Origin: Caballeronia sp. M1242
GTDB lineage: Bacteria; Pseudomonadota; Gammaproteobacteria; Burkholderiales; Burkholderiaceae
Direction of reading: 5' to 3'
NCBI RefSeq assembly: GCF_017220215.1
Contig: NZ_CP071129.1
Coordinates: 1,302,001 to 1,366,000 of the forward strand
DNA length: 64,000 bases
The notes under the pieces are model-generated. The model was given only the letters and a program-made list of their open reading frames with translations, had not been told where the DNA came from and made no database searches. Position 1 is the first letter of the stretch, and every line of letters starts with the position of its first letter. A program made the position numbers and the translations under genes. Shown one piece after another: positions 7,602-16,623 of the stretch.

Positions 7602-9275
7602 TCAGGGCTGCGGCTTTTCGACGATCACGCGGCGCGCGTCCCGGGCGATGACCTGCATCGGCACATGGCGCGCGAGCATCTCGTCATAGCGCGACGGCGG
7701 CAGCAGCGCAAGCGCGTAGCGGTCGGCGTCCCATTGTTTCACCCAGTCGTCGAGCGTCGGCAGCCACTTCTGCGGCTCAGCATGCACGCCGAAGTTCAGC
7801 TCGTCGGCTTCCTGCACCATGATCATCGTATGGCCGAGGTAGAAGGGCATCGTGTGATCGAGCTTCGCCACCGAATAGAACGGCGCGTCCGGCGGCAGCT
7901 CCGCCATCGCGGCCTTCACGGCGGGCACGAGCTTCACGCCCGAGCTGTCGGTGCCGAACACATCGTGGCCCGTGCCCGCGATGGTCCCGAGCAGCAGCCA
8001 CGCCGCGCCGAGTCCCGCCGCGCCCGCGAGCACGCTGCGACGGTTCAGCCACAGCGCGAAGATCGTCACGACGAAGGCCACCGCGAGTGCCGCATAGACC
8101 CACACCTGGAACTCGCGATACAGCGCGTTCGGCGTATTCGCGCTGCCAGCCCGGCCGATGAAAATTGCGCCGAACGCCGCGGCGATCAGGAACACCGCAT
8201 ATCCGATCAGGTGCCTGCGGTACTGGCTGCGCGTGAGCGACGGCAAATAGAGCCCCAACACGAGCGCGATGGCTGGCGCGATAGGCAACACGTACGAAAT
8301 CAGCTTCGAGTGCGAGGCGCTGAAGAACAGGAAGATGAAGGCGGACCAGATGAGCAGCATCGTCACCGGCGCGAAGCCGTTCGGCTGGCGCGGCGTCTTG
8401 ATGCCGTGGCGCACGCTCTGGAACGCGATGGACAGCCACGGCAGGAACCCGACGATCAGCACCGGCACGAAGTAATAGAACGCGCCGGGGCGGTTCTGCT
8501 CGGGCGTCAGATAGCGCTTGAACTGCTGGACGATGAAGAAGAAATCGAAGAACTCGGGATTCTTCATCTGCACGAGCACGAACCACGGCGCGGCGACGAG
8601 GAGGAACACGATCAGCCCGCTGCCGATATAAAGCCGCTTCCACAGCGCCCAGTCGCGCGAAACCAGCGAATAGAGCACGAGCACCGCGCCCGGCAGAATC
8701 AGCCCGACGAGGCCCTTCGAGAGCACGGCGGCGGCCATCGCGGCCCAGCAGAGCCACATCCACAGCCGCACCTGCCGCGTCGGCAGGCCGGGCCGCTGCG
8801 CGAGCAGCAGCGCGCAGAGCGTCACCTCCATCCAGAACGACAGGCCCATGTCCAGCGTGTTGAAGTGGCCCATCAGGTTCCAGTACGGGCAGGTCGCGAG
8901 GATCACGGCGGCGGCGAAACCGGTCATCGCGTTGAACACGCGCGTGCCGGTGTAGCCGACGAGCAGCACGCCCGCGAAGCCGGTGAGCGCGGTATAGAGC
9001 CGCGCCTGCCATTCGCCGATGCCGAACCACGCGAACGTCAGCGCGTTTGCCCAGGTTTGCAGCGGCGGCTTCTCGAAATACTTGTAGCCGTTGTAGCGCG
9101 GCGTGATCCAGTCGCCGGTCGCGAACATCTCGCGCGCCATTTCGGCGTAGCGGCCTTCGTCGCTCGGCACCAGATGACGCAGGCCGAGCGGCGCGAACCA
9201 GACGATCGCGAGCACGAGTACCAGAAGAATGAGCGAAAGACGTGTGAGCGGTAGCCGCGAAGGCGTATCGTTCAT
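7602..9275 (-). CDS. arnT: Undecaprenyl-phosphate-Ara4N:lipid A transferase
   Basis: 557-aa GT39/ArnT-type integral membrane transferase that adds Ara4N to lipid A phosphates on the periplasmic side, lowering negative charge and giving polymyxin resistance. The first helix (about residues 12-32) is followed by the conserved periplasmic segment LVPSDEGRYAEMAREM, whose Asp-Glu pair is part of the family active site, and by YNGYKYFEKPPLQTW. About 12 further hydrophobic segments follow. It is the first gene of the arn operon, with a candidate promoter about 190 nt upstream. In Burkholderia the Ara4N pathway is reported to be needed for viability. Confidence 0.94.
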   Translation of the reverse strand: MNDTPSRLPLTRLSLILLVLVLAIVWFAPLGLRHLVPSDEGRYAEMAREMFATGDWITPRYNGYKYFEKPPLQTWANALTFAWFGIGEWQARLYTALTGFAGVLLVGYTGTRVFNAMTGFAAAVILATCPYWNLMGHFNTLDMGLSFWMEVTLCALLLAQRPGLPTRQVRLWMWLCWAAMAAAVLSKGLVGLILPGAVLVLYSLVSRDWALWKRLYIGSGLIVFLLVAAPWFVLVQMKNPEFFDFFFIVQQFKRYLTPEQNRPGAFYYFVPVLIVGFLPWLSIAFQSVRHGIKTPRQPNGFAPVTMLLIWSAFIFLFFSASHSKLISYVLPIAPAIALVLGLYLPSLTRSQYRRHLIGYAVFLIAAAFGAIFIGRAGSANTPNALYREFQVWVYAALAVAFVVTIFALWLNRRSVLAGAAGLGAAWLLLGTIAGTGHDVFGTDSSGVKLVPAVKAAMAELPPDAPFYSVAKLDHTMPFYLGHTMIMVQEADELNFGVHAEPQKWLPTLDDWVKQWDADRYALALLPPSRYDEMLARHVPMQVIARDARRVIVEKPQP

Positions 9276-9588
9276 GAAGTCGACCTGTCCGATGCCGCAA
9301 TTGCGGCGCTAGTGATTCGAAATGGCTTGGCGAGGCGCGATGCCGGCGCTTTCATGCGCCCGGTGCTTCCGGCGCGCGCCGCATCTTCAGGCACGCATGC
9401 GCCGCCGAAGTTCGCTCGCAACGGCCATGACGTGCGGGACGCGGTGGCGTGCGCGCCGGGCGGGAGTGTATCGCACGCGCGGCCGCGATTCGTCAATTTG
9501 GCGCACGCGGATAGGGCACGCGCAGCCCGCGACCCGCGAGTGTGCCTGACCCCGGCTTATCGGACGCTTATTGAATCTCGGGGTGACA
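9276..9588. other. Intergenic region upstream of arnT
   Basis: Gene-free stretch between the arnT start and the stop of the Mth938-domain gene. It holds the candidate arn promoter and, at its right edge, a perfect inverted repeat GGGTGA-CA-TCACCC (9581-9594) that overlaps the stop codon of the Mth938-domain gene. Open frames here are short and compositionally random. Confidence 0.5.
9465..9496 (-). promoter_or_regulatory. Candidate promoter of the arn operon
   Basis: On the minus strand TTGACG (9491-9496) is followed after 18 nt by GATACA (9467-9472); an overlapping TACACT at 9465-9470 gives a 20-nt spacer. The -35 box is near consensus, the -10 weak. It would give a leader of about 185 nt before arnT. 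Confidence 0.4.
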
Positions 9589-9963
9589 TCACCCTTCGAT
9601 CAAAAGCGCAGCGGCGACGCGCCGCCCCTCTGACATCAAAATGTTGTAGGTGCGGCAGGCCGCGCCGAAGTCCATTGTCTCGACGCCGATGCGATGCTTC
9701 GCCAGATTCGCGACGAGGCGCGGATGCGGAAAGCGCAGCTTCGAGCCGCTGCCGAAGATCACCACTTCGGGCGCGGCTTCGATGAGCGCGTCGAAGTCGG
9801 CGGGGGTGAGGGCGTCGAACGCGGTGACGGGCCAGTCCTGCACGGGCGCGTCCGGCACGATGATCACGCTGCCTTCGTGGCGCTGGAGATTGACGGCCAC
9901 GAAGCCTTCGCCGTAGCTCGTGATGGTGTTGAGCGCGCCGCTGGATTCCTGATGAAGTTTCAA
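9589..9963 (-). CDS. Mth938-domain (DUF498/NDUFAF3-like) protein
   Basis: 124-aa single-domain protein of the Mth938/DUF498 family. Its mitochondrial relative NDUFAF3 helps complex I assembly; the bacterial role is not settled. Family features visible: GEGFVAVN, the central VVIFGSGSKLRFPHP segment and GVETMDFGAACRTYNILMSEGR at the end. I place the start at the TTG at 9963 (product MKLHQESSG) because this gives the family length; the ATG further upstream would add about 38 Arg-rich residues that do not look like a protein. No strong Shine-Dalgarno sequence precedes the TTG, so the start is tentative. Monocistronic. Confidence 0.8.
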   Translation of the reverse strand: MKLHQESSGALNTITSYGEGFVAVNLQRHEGSVIIVPDAPVQDWPVTAFDALTPADFDALIEAAPEVVIFGSGSKLRFPHPRLVANLAKHRIGVETMDFGAACRTYNILMSEGRRVAAALLIEG

Positions 9964-10460
9964 AACGATGATCCGGCAAGGAAAGAGGGGGCGGGCCCGG
10001 TTCCGGCTGACGCGCGGCGCCCGATCCGGCGCGGCGCACCGCGTCAACGGGGCGAAACGCTCCCGCCGATGGTGCACGATGGTGCATTGCGGAACTGAGC
10101 CATAATCAGTAAATTATAACTTTCCGGCCGCCGGGTTCGCTTGCGGCGCCCGTTGCGCTCGCGTGCCGCCACAAGCCGCCATCGACACGCAATCCGGCCG
10201 GCAGCGCCCTTGCCCTATCTGGCCCGGCGTCAATCGCGGCGCCGGCCATTGCGCAAAGTCAAACGGCTGGGTCGGCCGCACAACTCCGTAACATCCCGCT
10301 TTGCCTGTCCGGCGCTGTTTCGTCGATACTCGTCGACACTTCGGCGATACTTCGAGCGGCGCCGCGCGTCCGGACGGCGCGGTGGCCGCCGAAATCGCCC
10401 GCTTCAGCAGCCGCACAACAAGCGAACCCGACAGCCCGTTCAACAAAAGAGCCGCTAGCC
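9964..10460. other. Divergent intergenic region between the Mth938-domain gene and alaA
   Basis: About 500 bp with no convincing gene. It contains a perfect 10-bp tandem duplication of CGATGGTGCA (10067-10076 and 10077-10086) and an AT-rich patch (10100-10122) with a -10 hexamer on the minus strand and TATAAC on the plus strand. Short open frames on both strands over 10114-10458 lack ribosome sites and family features. Confidence 0.5.
10113..10118 (-). promoter_or_regulatory. Perfect -10 hexamer upstream of the Mth938-domain gene
   Basis: TATAAT on the minus strand inside the only AT-rich patch of this intergenic region. The -35 region is poor. The predicted start is about 145 nt before the TTG start codon. 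Confidence 0.4.
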
Positions 10461-11699
10461 GTGAAACCGATCCTTAAATCCAACAAGCTGCAAAACGTCT
10501 GCTACGACATCCGCGGTCCCGTGCTCGAACACGCGAAGCGCCTCGAAGAGGAAGGGCATCGCATCATCAAGCTGAATATCGGGAATCTGGCGCCGTTCGG
10601 CTTCGAGGCGCCGGACGAGATCATTCAGGACATGATCCGCAATCTGCCCGGCTCGTCGGGCTATTCGGACTCGAAGGGCGTGTTCGCGGCGCGCAAGGCG
10701 ATCATGCACTACACGCAGCAAAAGGGCGTGGCGGGCGTCGAACTGGACGACATCTTCATCGGCAATGGCGCGTCCGAGCTGATCGTGATGGCCATGCAGG
10801 CGCTTCTGAACGACGGCGACGAAGTGCTGCTGCCCGCGCCCGACTATCCGCTGTGGACCGCGGCCGTGAGCCTCTCGGCGGGCACGCCGCGCCACTACAT
10901 GTGCGAGGAAGGCAACGGCTGGATGCCCGATCTCGACGATATTCGCGCGAAAATCACGCCGAACACGAAGGCGCTCGTCGTCATCAATCCGAACAACCCG
11001 ACGGGCGCGCTGTATTCGGACGAACTGCTGCTGGAACTGATCGGCATCGCGCGCGAGCACGGTCTCATCATTTTCGCGGACGAGGTGTACGACAAGATCG
11101 TCTACGACGGCAAGACGCATACGTCGATGGCCGCCCTGTCAGAGGACGTCATCACGGTCACGTTCAATAGCCTCTCGAAGAGCTATCGCTCGTGCGGGTA
11201 TCGCGCGGGCTGGATGGCGATTTCGGGGCTGATCGAGGAGAACCGTCGCCGCGCGAAAGACTATCTCGAAGGGCTCGGCATTCTCGCGTCGATGCGCCTG
11301 TGCCCGAACGTTCCCGGCCAGTACGCCATTCAGACGGCGCTCGGCGGCTATCAGAGCATCAACGACCTGATCGTGCCGGGCGGACGGCTTTTCAAGCAGC
11401 GCGATCTCGCCTACGACATGCTCACGGCCATTCCGGGCGTAAGCTGCGTGAAGCCGCAGGCCGCGCTCTACATGTTCCCGAAGCTCGATCCGAAGATGTA
11501 CCCGATCGCCGACGACCAGCAGTTCATCACCGATCTGCTGCTCGAAGAACGTGTTCTGCTCGTGCAAGGCACCGGCTTCAACTGGCCGACGCCGGATCAT
11601 TTCCGCGTGGTCTTCCTGCCGAACATCGACGATCTGGCCGATTCGATCAACCGCATCGCGCGCTTTCTCGACGGCTATCGCAAACGGCACTCCGCTTAA
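10461..11699 (+). CDS. alaA: Alanine aminotransferase (AlaA-type)
   Basis: 412-aa fold-type I aminotransferase close to E. coli AlaA (YfbQ), which makes alanine from pyruvate and glutamate. It shares the opening KSNKLQNVCYDIRGPV and the phrase LEEEGHRIIKLNIGN. PLP contacts: GNGASELI, NPNNPTGALY, the FADEVYDKIVYD Asp/Tyr pair, and Lys240 in FNSLSKSYR. The glycine-rich start of the active site reads NIGNLAPFGF where E. coli has NIGNPAPFGF. Start is GTG at 10461. It is followed after 26 nt by hom, suggesting one operon for alanine and threonine synthesis. Confidence 0.93.
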   Translation: MKPILKSNKLQNVCYDIRGPVLEHAKRLEEEGHRIIKLNIGNLAPFGFEAPDEIIQDMIRNLPGSSGYSDSKGVFAARKAIMHYTQQKGVAGVELDDIFIGNGASELIVMAMQALLNDGDEVLLPAPDYPLWTAAVSLSAGTPRHYMCEEGNGWMPDLDDIRAKITPNTKALVVINPNNPTGALYSDELLLELIGIAREHGLIIFADEVYDKIVYDGKTHTSMAALSEDVITVTFNSLSKSYRSCGYRAGWMAISGLIEENRRRAKDYLEGLGILASMRLCPNVPGQYAIQTALGGYQSINDLIVPGGRLFKQRDLAYDMLTAIPGVSCVKPQAALYMFPKLDPKMYPIADDQQFITDLLLEERVLLVQGTGFNWPTPDHFRVVFLPNIDDLADSINRIARFLDGYRKRHSA

Positions 11700-11725
11700 A
11701 TCTCCCTTTATAAGACTCGCGCAGT

Positions 11726-13042
11726 ATGGAACCGATCAAAGTAGGACTCTTGGGCTTCGGCACGGTGGGCAGCGGCACCTTCACGGTGCTGCGGCGCAAT
11801 CAGGAAGAAATCAAACGACGCGCGGGCCGCGGCATCGAGATCGCGCGCATCGCGGTGCGCACGCCGGCCAAGGCGAAGGCTGCGGAGGGCGTTGCCATTA
11901 CCGACGACTTCCACTCGGTCGTCGACGATCCTGCCATCGATATCGTGTGCGAAATGATCGGCGGAACGGGCTTCGCGCGGGAACTGGTGCTGCGCGCGAT
12001 CGCCAACGGCAAGCACGTCGTGACCGCGAACAAGGCGCTGCTCGCGGTCCACGGCACGGAGATCTTCGAAGCGGCGCGCGCGAAAGGCGTGATGGTCGCG
12101 TTCGAGGCGGCGGTGGCGGGCGGTATTCCGATCATCAAGGCGCTGCGCGAGGGTCTGACCGCGAACCGCATCGAGGCCATCGCGGGCATCATCAACGGCA
12201 CCACGAACTACATTCTTTCGGAGATGCGCGACCGCGGCATCGACTTCGCGACGGCGCTTTCGGCCGCGCAGGAGCTGGGCTACGCGGAAGCCGATCCGAC
12301 CTTCGACATCGAAGGCGTCGACGCCGCGCACAAGATCACGATCATGAGCGCGATTGCGTTCGGCGTGCCGGTGCAGTTCGACCGCGCGTACGTGGAAGGC
12401 ATCAGCAAGCTCGCGGCGATCGACATTCGCTACGCCGAGGATCTCGGCTATCGCATCAAGCTGCTCGGCATCGCGCGGCGCACGGAGAAGGGCATCGAGC
12501 TGCGCACGCATCCGACGCTCGTGCCGGAAAAGCGCCTGCTCGCGAATGTCGAAGGCGCGATGAACGCGGTCGTCGTGCACGGCGACGCGGTCGGCATGAC
12601 GCTCTACTACGGCAAGGGCGCGGGCGCGGAGCCGACGGCATCGGCCGTGGTCGCCGATCTGGTGGACGTCACGCGGCTGCATACCGCCGATCCGGAGCAT
12701 CGCGTGCCGCATCTGGCTTTCCAGCCCGATAGTCTTTCGAACACGCCGATTCTGCCGATCGACGAGATCACGAGCGGCTATTACCTGCGGCTGCGCGTGG
12801 CGGACGTCACGGGCGTGCTCGCCGACATCACGCGCATTCTGGCGGACAAGGGCATTTCCATCGACGCGCTCTTGCAAAAGGAATCGCAACAAGTCGATGG
12901 CGCCCACGAGGGCGAAACGGACATCATCCTCATCACGCACGAGACCGTGGAAAAGAACGCGAACGCGGCGATCGCCGAGATCGAGGCGCTCGCGACGGTG
13001 GTCTCGAAGGTGACGAAGCTGCGCATCGCAGCCCTCAATTAA
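11726..13042 (+). CDS. hom: Homoserine dehydrogenase
   Basis: 438-aa enzyme reducing aspartate semialdehyde to homoserine with NAD(P)H, the branch point to threonine and methionine. N-terminal Rossmann motif GLLGFGTVGSGTF (residues 8-20); catalytic/dimer domain with GIINGTTNYILSEM and the GYAEADPTFDIEGVDAAHK signature; C-terminal ACT domain from about residue 350 (YYLRLRVADVTGVLADI), the usual site for threonine feedback. It is monofunctional, not fused to aspartokinase. thrC follows after 15 nt. Confidence 0.97.
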   Translation: MEPIKVGLLGFGTVGSGTFTVLRRNQEEIKRRAGRGIEIARIAVRTPAKAKAAEGVAITDDFHSVVDDPAIDIVCEMIGGTGFARELVLRAIANGKHVVTANKALLAVHGTEIFEAARAKGVMVAFEAAVAGGIPIIKALREGLTANRIEAIAGIINGTTNYILSEMRDRGIDFATALSAAQELGYAEADPTFDIEGVDAAHKITIMSAIAFGVPVQFDRAYVEGISKLAAIDIRYAEDLGYRIKLLGIARRTEKGIELRTHPTLVPEKRLLANVEGAMNAVVVHGDAVGMTLYYGKGAGAEPTASAVVADLVDVTRLHTADPEHRVPHLAFQPDSLSNTPILPIDEITSGYYLRLRVADVTGVLADITRILADKGISIDALLQKESQQVDGAHEGETDIILITHETVEKNANAAIAEIEALATVVSKVTKLRIAALN

Positions 13043-13057
13043 GCGCAGGACAGTGAC

Positions 13058-14503
13058 ATGAACTACATTTCGACGCGCGGCGCCGGCACCGGCGAGCGCC
13101 ACACGTTTTCCGACATCCTGCTCGGCGGTCTCGCGAAGGACGGCGGCTTGTACTTGCCGGCGGAGTATCCGCGCGTATCGGCCGATGAACTCGAGCGCTG
13201 GCGCACGCTGTCGTACGCGGATCTCGCGTTCGAAGTGCTCTCGAAATTCAGCGACGACATTCCCGCCGACGACCTGCGCTCACTCACGCGCAAGACGTAC
13301 ACGGCGCAGGTCTACAGCAACGTGCGCCACGAGGAAAGCGCGTCGCAGATCACGCCGCTCAAGACGCTCGGCGTGGAAAACGGCGCGCCGCTTTCGCTGC
13401 TGGAACTCTCGAACGGTCCGACGCTCGCGTTCAAGGACATGGCCATGCAACTGCTCGGCAATCTGTTCGAGTACGCATTGGCCAAGCACGGCGAGGAACT
13501 GAACATCCTCGGCGCGACGTCGGGCGATACGGGCAGCGCCGCCGAATACGCGATGCGCGGCAAGACGGGCGTGCGCGTCTTCATGCTGTCGCCGCACAAG
13601 AAGATGAGCGCGTTCCAGACCGCGCAGATGTTTTCGCTGCAGGACCCGAACATCTTCAATCTGGCCGTGGAAGGCAACTTCGACCACTGCCAGGACATCG
13701 TGAAAGCGGTGTCGAACGATCACGCGTTCAAGGCAAAGCACAAGATCGGCACGGTCAATTCGATCAACTGGGCGCGCGTCGTGGCGCAGGTCGTCTACTA
13801 CTTCAAGGGCTATTTCGCCGCGACGAAGAGCAATGATGAGCGTGTGTCGTTCACCGTGCCGTCCGGCAATTTCGGCAACGTGTGCGCGGGGCATATCGCG
13901 CGGATGATGGGCCTGCCGATCGACCAGCTCGTCGTCGCGACGAACGAGAACGACGTGCTCGACGAGTTCTTCAGGACGGGCGTGTATCGCGTGCGCGGCG
14001 CGGCGGAAACGTATCACACGACATCGCCGAGCATGGACATCTCGAAGGCGTCGAACTTCGAGCGCTTCGTGTACGACCTGCTCGGCCGCGATCCGGCGCG
14101 CGTCGTGCAGCTTTTCCGCGATGTCGAAGAGAAGGGCGGGTTCGATCTCGCGGCGAGCGGCGATTACGCGCGCGTGAAGCAGTTCGGCTTCGTGTCGGGC
14201 AAGAGCGGCCACGACGACCGCGTGCGGACCATCCGCGACGTCTTCGAGCGTTACGACACGATGATCGACACGCACACGGCGGACGGCGTGAAGGTCGCGC
14301 GCGAGAATCTCAAGCCCGGCGTGCCGATGATCGTGCTGGAGACGGCTCAGCCGATCAAATTCGGCGAAACCATCCGCGAGGCGCTCGAACGCGAGCCAGA
14401 GCGGCCGGCGGCATTCGTGGGACTTGAAAAACTGCCACAAAGGTTCGATATCGTTCCTGCCGATGCGGCTGTCGTGAAGGCATATATCGCCGAGCGGACC
14501 TGA
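13058..14503 (+). CDS. thrC: Threonine synthase
   Basis: 481-aa PLP enzyme converting O-phosphohomoserine to threonine. Opening MNYISTRG and GGLAKDGGLYLP are typical. The PLP lysine is Lys126 in NGPTLAFKDMAM; GATSGDTGSAAEYA is the phosphate-binding loop and VPSGNFGNVCAGHIA lies in the large domain. An AGGA ribosome site is 6 nt before the ATG. It is the last gene of the alaA-hom-thrC set. Confidence 0.97.
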   Translation: MNYISTRGAGTGERHTFSDILLGGLAKDGGLYLPAEYPRVSADELERWRTLSYADLAFEVLSKFSDDIPADDLRSLTRKTYTAQVYSNVRHEESASQITPLKTLGVENGAPLSLLELSNGPTLAFKDMAMQLLGNLFEYALAKHGEELNILGATSGDTGSAAEYAMRGKTGVRVFMLSPHKKMSAFQTAQMFSLQDPNIFNLAVEGNFDHCQDIVKAVSNDHAFKAKHKIGTVNSINWARVVAQVVYYFKGYFAATKSNDERVSFTVPSGNFGNVCAGHIARMMGLPIDQLVVATNENDVLDEFFRTGVYRVRGAAETYHTTSPSMDISKASNFERFVYDLLGRDPARVVQLFRDVEEKGGFDLAASGDYARVKQFGFVSGKSGHDDRVRTIRDVFERYDTMIDTHTADGVKVARENLKPGVPMIVLETAQPIKFGETIREALEREPERPAAFVGLEKLPQRFDIVPADAAVVKAYIAERT

Positions 14504-14524
14504 GTTTCGGGAGCCACACGACGC

Positions 14525-14560
14525 GCGGGGGCGCGGTCCGAGCGAGGGCCGCGCCCCCGC
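14525..14560 (+). terminator. GC-rich hairpin after thrC
   Basis: Fifteen-bp stem GCGGGGGCGCGGTCC / GGGCCGCGCCCCCGC with one G-T pair and a 6-nt loop, 22 nt after the thrC stop. There is no T run, so termination may be weak or Rho assisted. Confidence 0.5.
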
Positions 14561-14660
14561 AGTGCTTTCAGCGACGCATCATCGCGGGCATTTTTGCCGG
14601 ACGTCGCGCCGGACAACCGCTCGCAGAACCGCCGCAGACGGCGAAAAAGCCGTCAAAAGC

Positions 14661-14669
14661 TGCTAAAAT
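14661..14669 (+). promoter_or_regulatory. Extended -10 promoter for the ABC-F gene
   Basis: TGC-TAAAAT, an extended -10 element with no clear -35 box, 40 nt before the start codon of the ABC-F gene. Confidence 0.45.
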
Positions 14670-14708
14670 CTCAGGTTTTTCGCCGTACTCCATTCGAAAG
14701 GACGCGCC

Positions 14709-16301
14709 GTGCTGTCTACCGCCAATATCACCATGCAATTCGGGCCCAAGCCCCTCTTCGAGAACATCTCGGTCAAGTTCGGCGAAGGCAATCGCTATGG
14801 CCTGATCGGGGCGAACGGCTGCGGCAAGTCGACGTTCATGAAGATTCTGGGCGGCGATCTGGAACCTACTTCCGGCAACGTCATGCTGGAGCCGAACGTG
14901 CGTCTCGGCAAACTGCGTCAGGATCAGTTCGCGTACGAAGACATGCGCGTGCTCGACGTCGTCATGATGGGCCACACCGAAATGTGGGCCGCGATGACCG
15001 AGCGCGACGCGATCTACGCAAACCCGGACGCCACCGACGACGACTACATGCGCGCCGCCGAACTCGAAGCGAAGTTCGCGGAATACGACGGCTACACGGC
15101 GGAAGCGCGCGCGGGCGAACTGCTGCTCGGCATCGGCATCAACATTGCCGATCACAACGGCCCGATGAGCAACATCGCGCCGGGCTGGAAGCTGCGCGTG
15201 CTGCTCGCGCAGGCGCTGTTCTCGAAGCCGGACGTGCTGCTGCTCGACGAGCCGACCAACAACCTCGACATCAACTCGATCCGTTGGCTCGAAGACGTGC
15301 TCAACCAGTACAACTCGACGATGATCATCATCTCGCACGATCGACACTTCCTGAACCAGGTCTGCACGCACATGGCGGACATGGACTACGGCACGCTGAA
15401 GATCTGGCCGGGCAACTACGACGACTACATGCTCGCGAGCACGCAAGCCCGCGAGCGCCAGCAGGCCGCGAACGCCAAGGCGAAGGAACGCGTGGCCGAT
15501 CTCCAAGACTTCGTGCGCCGCTTCTCGGCCAACAAGTCGAAGGCGCGCCAGGCCACCAGCCGCCTGAAGATGATCGACAAGATCAAGATCGAGGAATTCA
15601 AGCCGTCGTCGCGGCAGAACCCGTTCATTCGCTTCGACTTCGAGAAGAAGCTGCATAACATCGCGGTGGTGGCCGACAGCATCACGAAGAAGTACGACCG
15701 CACGATCTTCCAGAACTTCAACTTGAGCGTGCAGCCGGGCGAACGCATCGCGATCATCGGCGAGAACGGCGCGGGCAAGACCACGCTGCTCAAGGCGCTG
15801 AAGGGCGCGCTGGAACTGGACGGCGGCACGGTCAAGTGGGCGGAAAACGCGAACGTCGGCTACATGCCGCAGGACACGTACGAAGAGTTTCCGAAGGACG
15901 AGACGCTGACCGAATGGGTCGACCAATACCGTCAAGAAGGCGACGACGACCAGATGGTGCGCGGCACGCTCGGCCGGCTGCTCTTCAACGCGGACGACAT
16001 CAAGAAGAACGTGAAAGTGCTGTCGGGCGGCGAGAAGGGCCGCATGATCTGGGGCAAGCTGATGCTCGGCCGCCACAACGTGCTCCTGATGGACGAGCCG
16101 ACCAACCACATGGACATGGAGTCGATCGAGTCGCTGCAGATCGCGCTGGACAAGTACGAAGGCACGCTCATTTTCGTGTCGCACGACCGCGAATTCGTGA
16201 GCGGGCTTGCGAACCGGATCATCGAGGTGAAGACGGACGGCACGCTGCGCGACTTCGGCGGCAATTACGAGGATTTTCTGGCGAGCCAGGGGATTCAGTA
16301 A
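14709..16301 (+). CDS. ybiT: ABC-F family ATPase, YbiT type
   Basis: 530-aa soluble tandem ABC protein without membrane domains, the same length as E. coli YbiT. ABC-F proteins bind the ribosome near the E site and adjust translation. First ATPase domain: Walker [10 protein letters not shown] (about residues 36-44), [21 protein letters not shown] charged P-site-tRNA-interaction linker carries [21 protein letters not shown]. Second domain: [35 protein letters not shown] start at 14709 with AAAGGA upstream. EttA or Uup are the alternatives, but length and linker favour YbiT. Confidence 0.9.
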   Translation: MLSTANITMQFGPKPLFENISVKFGEGNRYGLIGANGCGKSTFMKILGGDLEPTSGNVMLEPNVRLGKLRQDQFAYEDMRVLDVVMMGHTEMWAAMTERDAIYANPDATDDDYMRAAELEAKFAEYDGYTAEARAGELLLGIGINIADHNGPMSNIAPGWKLRVLLAQALFSKPDVLLLDEPTNNLDINSIRWLEDVLNQYNSTMIIISHDRHFLNQVCTHMADMDYGTLKIWPGNYDDYMLASTQARERQQAANAKAKERVADLQDFVRRFSANKSKARQATSRLKMIDKIKIEEFKPSSRQNPFIRFDFEKKLHNIAVVADSITKKYDRTIFQNFNLSVQPGERIAIIGENGAGKTTLLKALKGALELDGGTVKWAENANVGYMPQDTYEEFPKDETLTEWVDQYRQEGDDDQMVRGTLGRLLFNADDIKKNVKVLSGGEKGRMIWGKLMLGRHNVLLMDEPTNHMDMESIESLQIALDKYEGTLIFVSHDREFVSGLANRIIEVKTDGTLRDFGGNYEDFLASQGIQ

Positions 16302-16326
16302 GCCGGCAAGTTCGGCCGCAGAAGAG

Positions 16327-16352
16327 AAAAAAGCCGCGTTCGCGGCTTTTTT
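16327..16352. terminator. Bidirectional terminator between ybiT and the DUF1289 gene
   Basis: Perfect 11-bp stem AAAAAAGCCGC / GCGGCTTTTTT with GTTC loop. The A and T runs let it act on both strands for these convergent genes. Confidence 0.9.
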
Positions 16353-16397
16353 CGTTTGCAGACGCCGGTTTTGTTGTGTCGGGCGACCGCCCAACGC

Positions 16398-16601
16398 TCA
16401 CAGCTTGTCGTTGCGAAACCGCATGGCCGTTCCCTCGCGCGTGATCCGCTCCCAGATCGCGCGCTTTTCCTCGTCGCTCAGAAACACCCAGTTCGAGACT
16501 TCGCCCGCCGTGCGGCCGCAGCCTTTGCAGACTTCGTCGAAAAGCGTGGAGCACACGCCGATGCAAGGGCTGTCGGGTAGGTCGTGGAGAATCGAGGACA
16601 T
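16398..16601 (-). CDS. DUF1289 family small protein
   Basis: 67-aa protein with the DUF1289 pattern: DSPCIGVCSTLFDEVCKGCGRTAGEV, that is two Cys pairs (CxxxC and CxxC) likely to bind a metal, followed by W and a basic helix (SDEEKRAIWERI). Function is unknown in the family. I chose the ATG at 16601; an upstream TTG would add 11 residues. It lies 22 nt after pldA on the same strand and may be co-transcribed with it. Confidence 0.85.
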   Translation of the reverse strand: MSSILHDLPDSPCIGVCSTLFDEVCKGCGRTAGEVSNWVFLSDEEKRAIWERITREGTAMRFRNDKL

Positions 16602-16623
16602 GAGCGGGATCGTCGGAAAAGAA

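Noticed and set aside
10114..10458. Small overlapping open frames on both strands upstream of alaA
   Set aside because: No start context, no recognisable composition or motif, and they overlap the likely promoter region.
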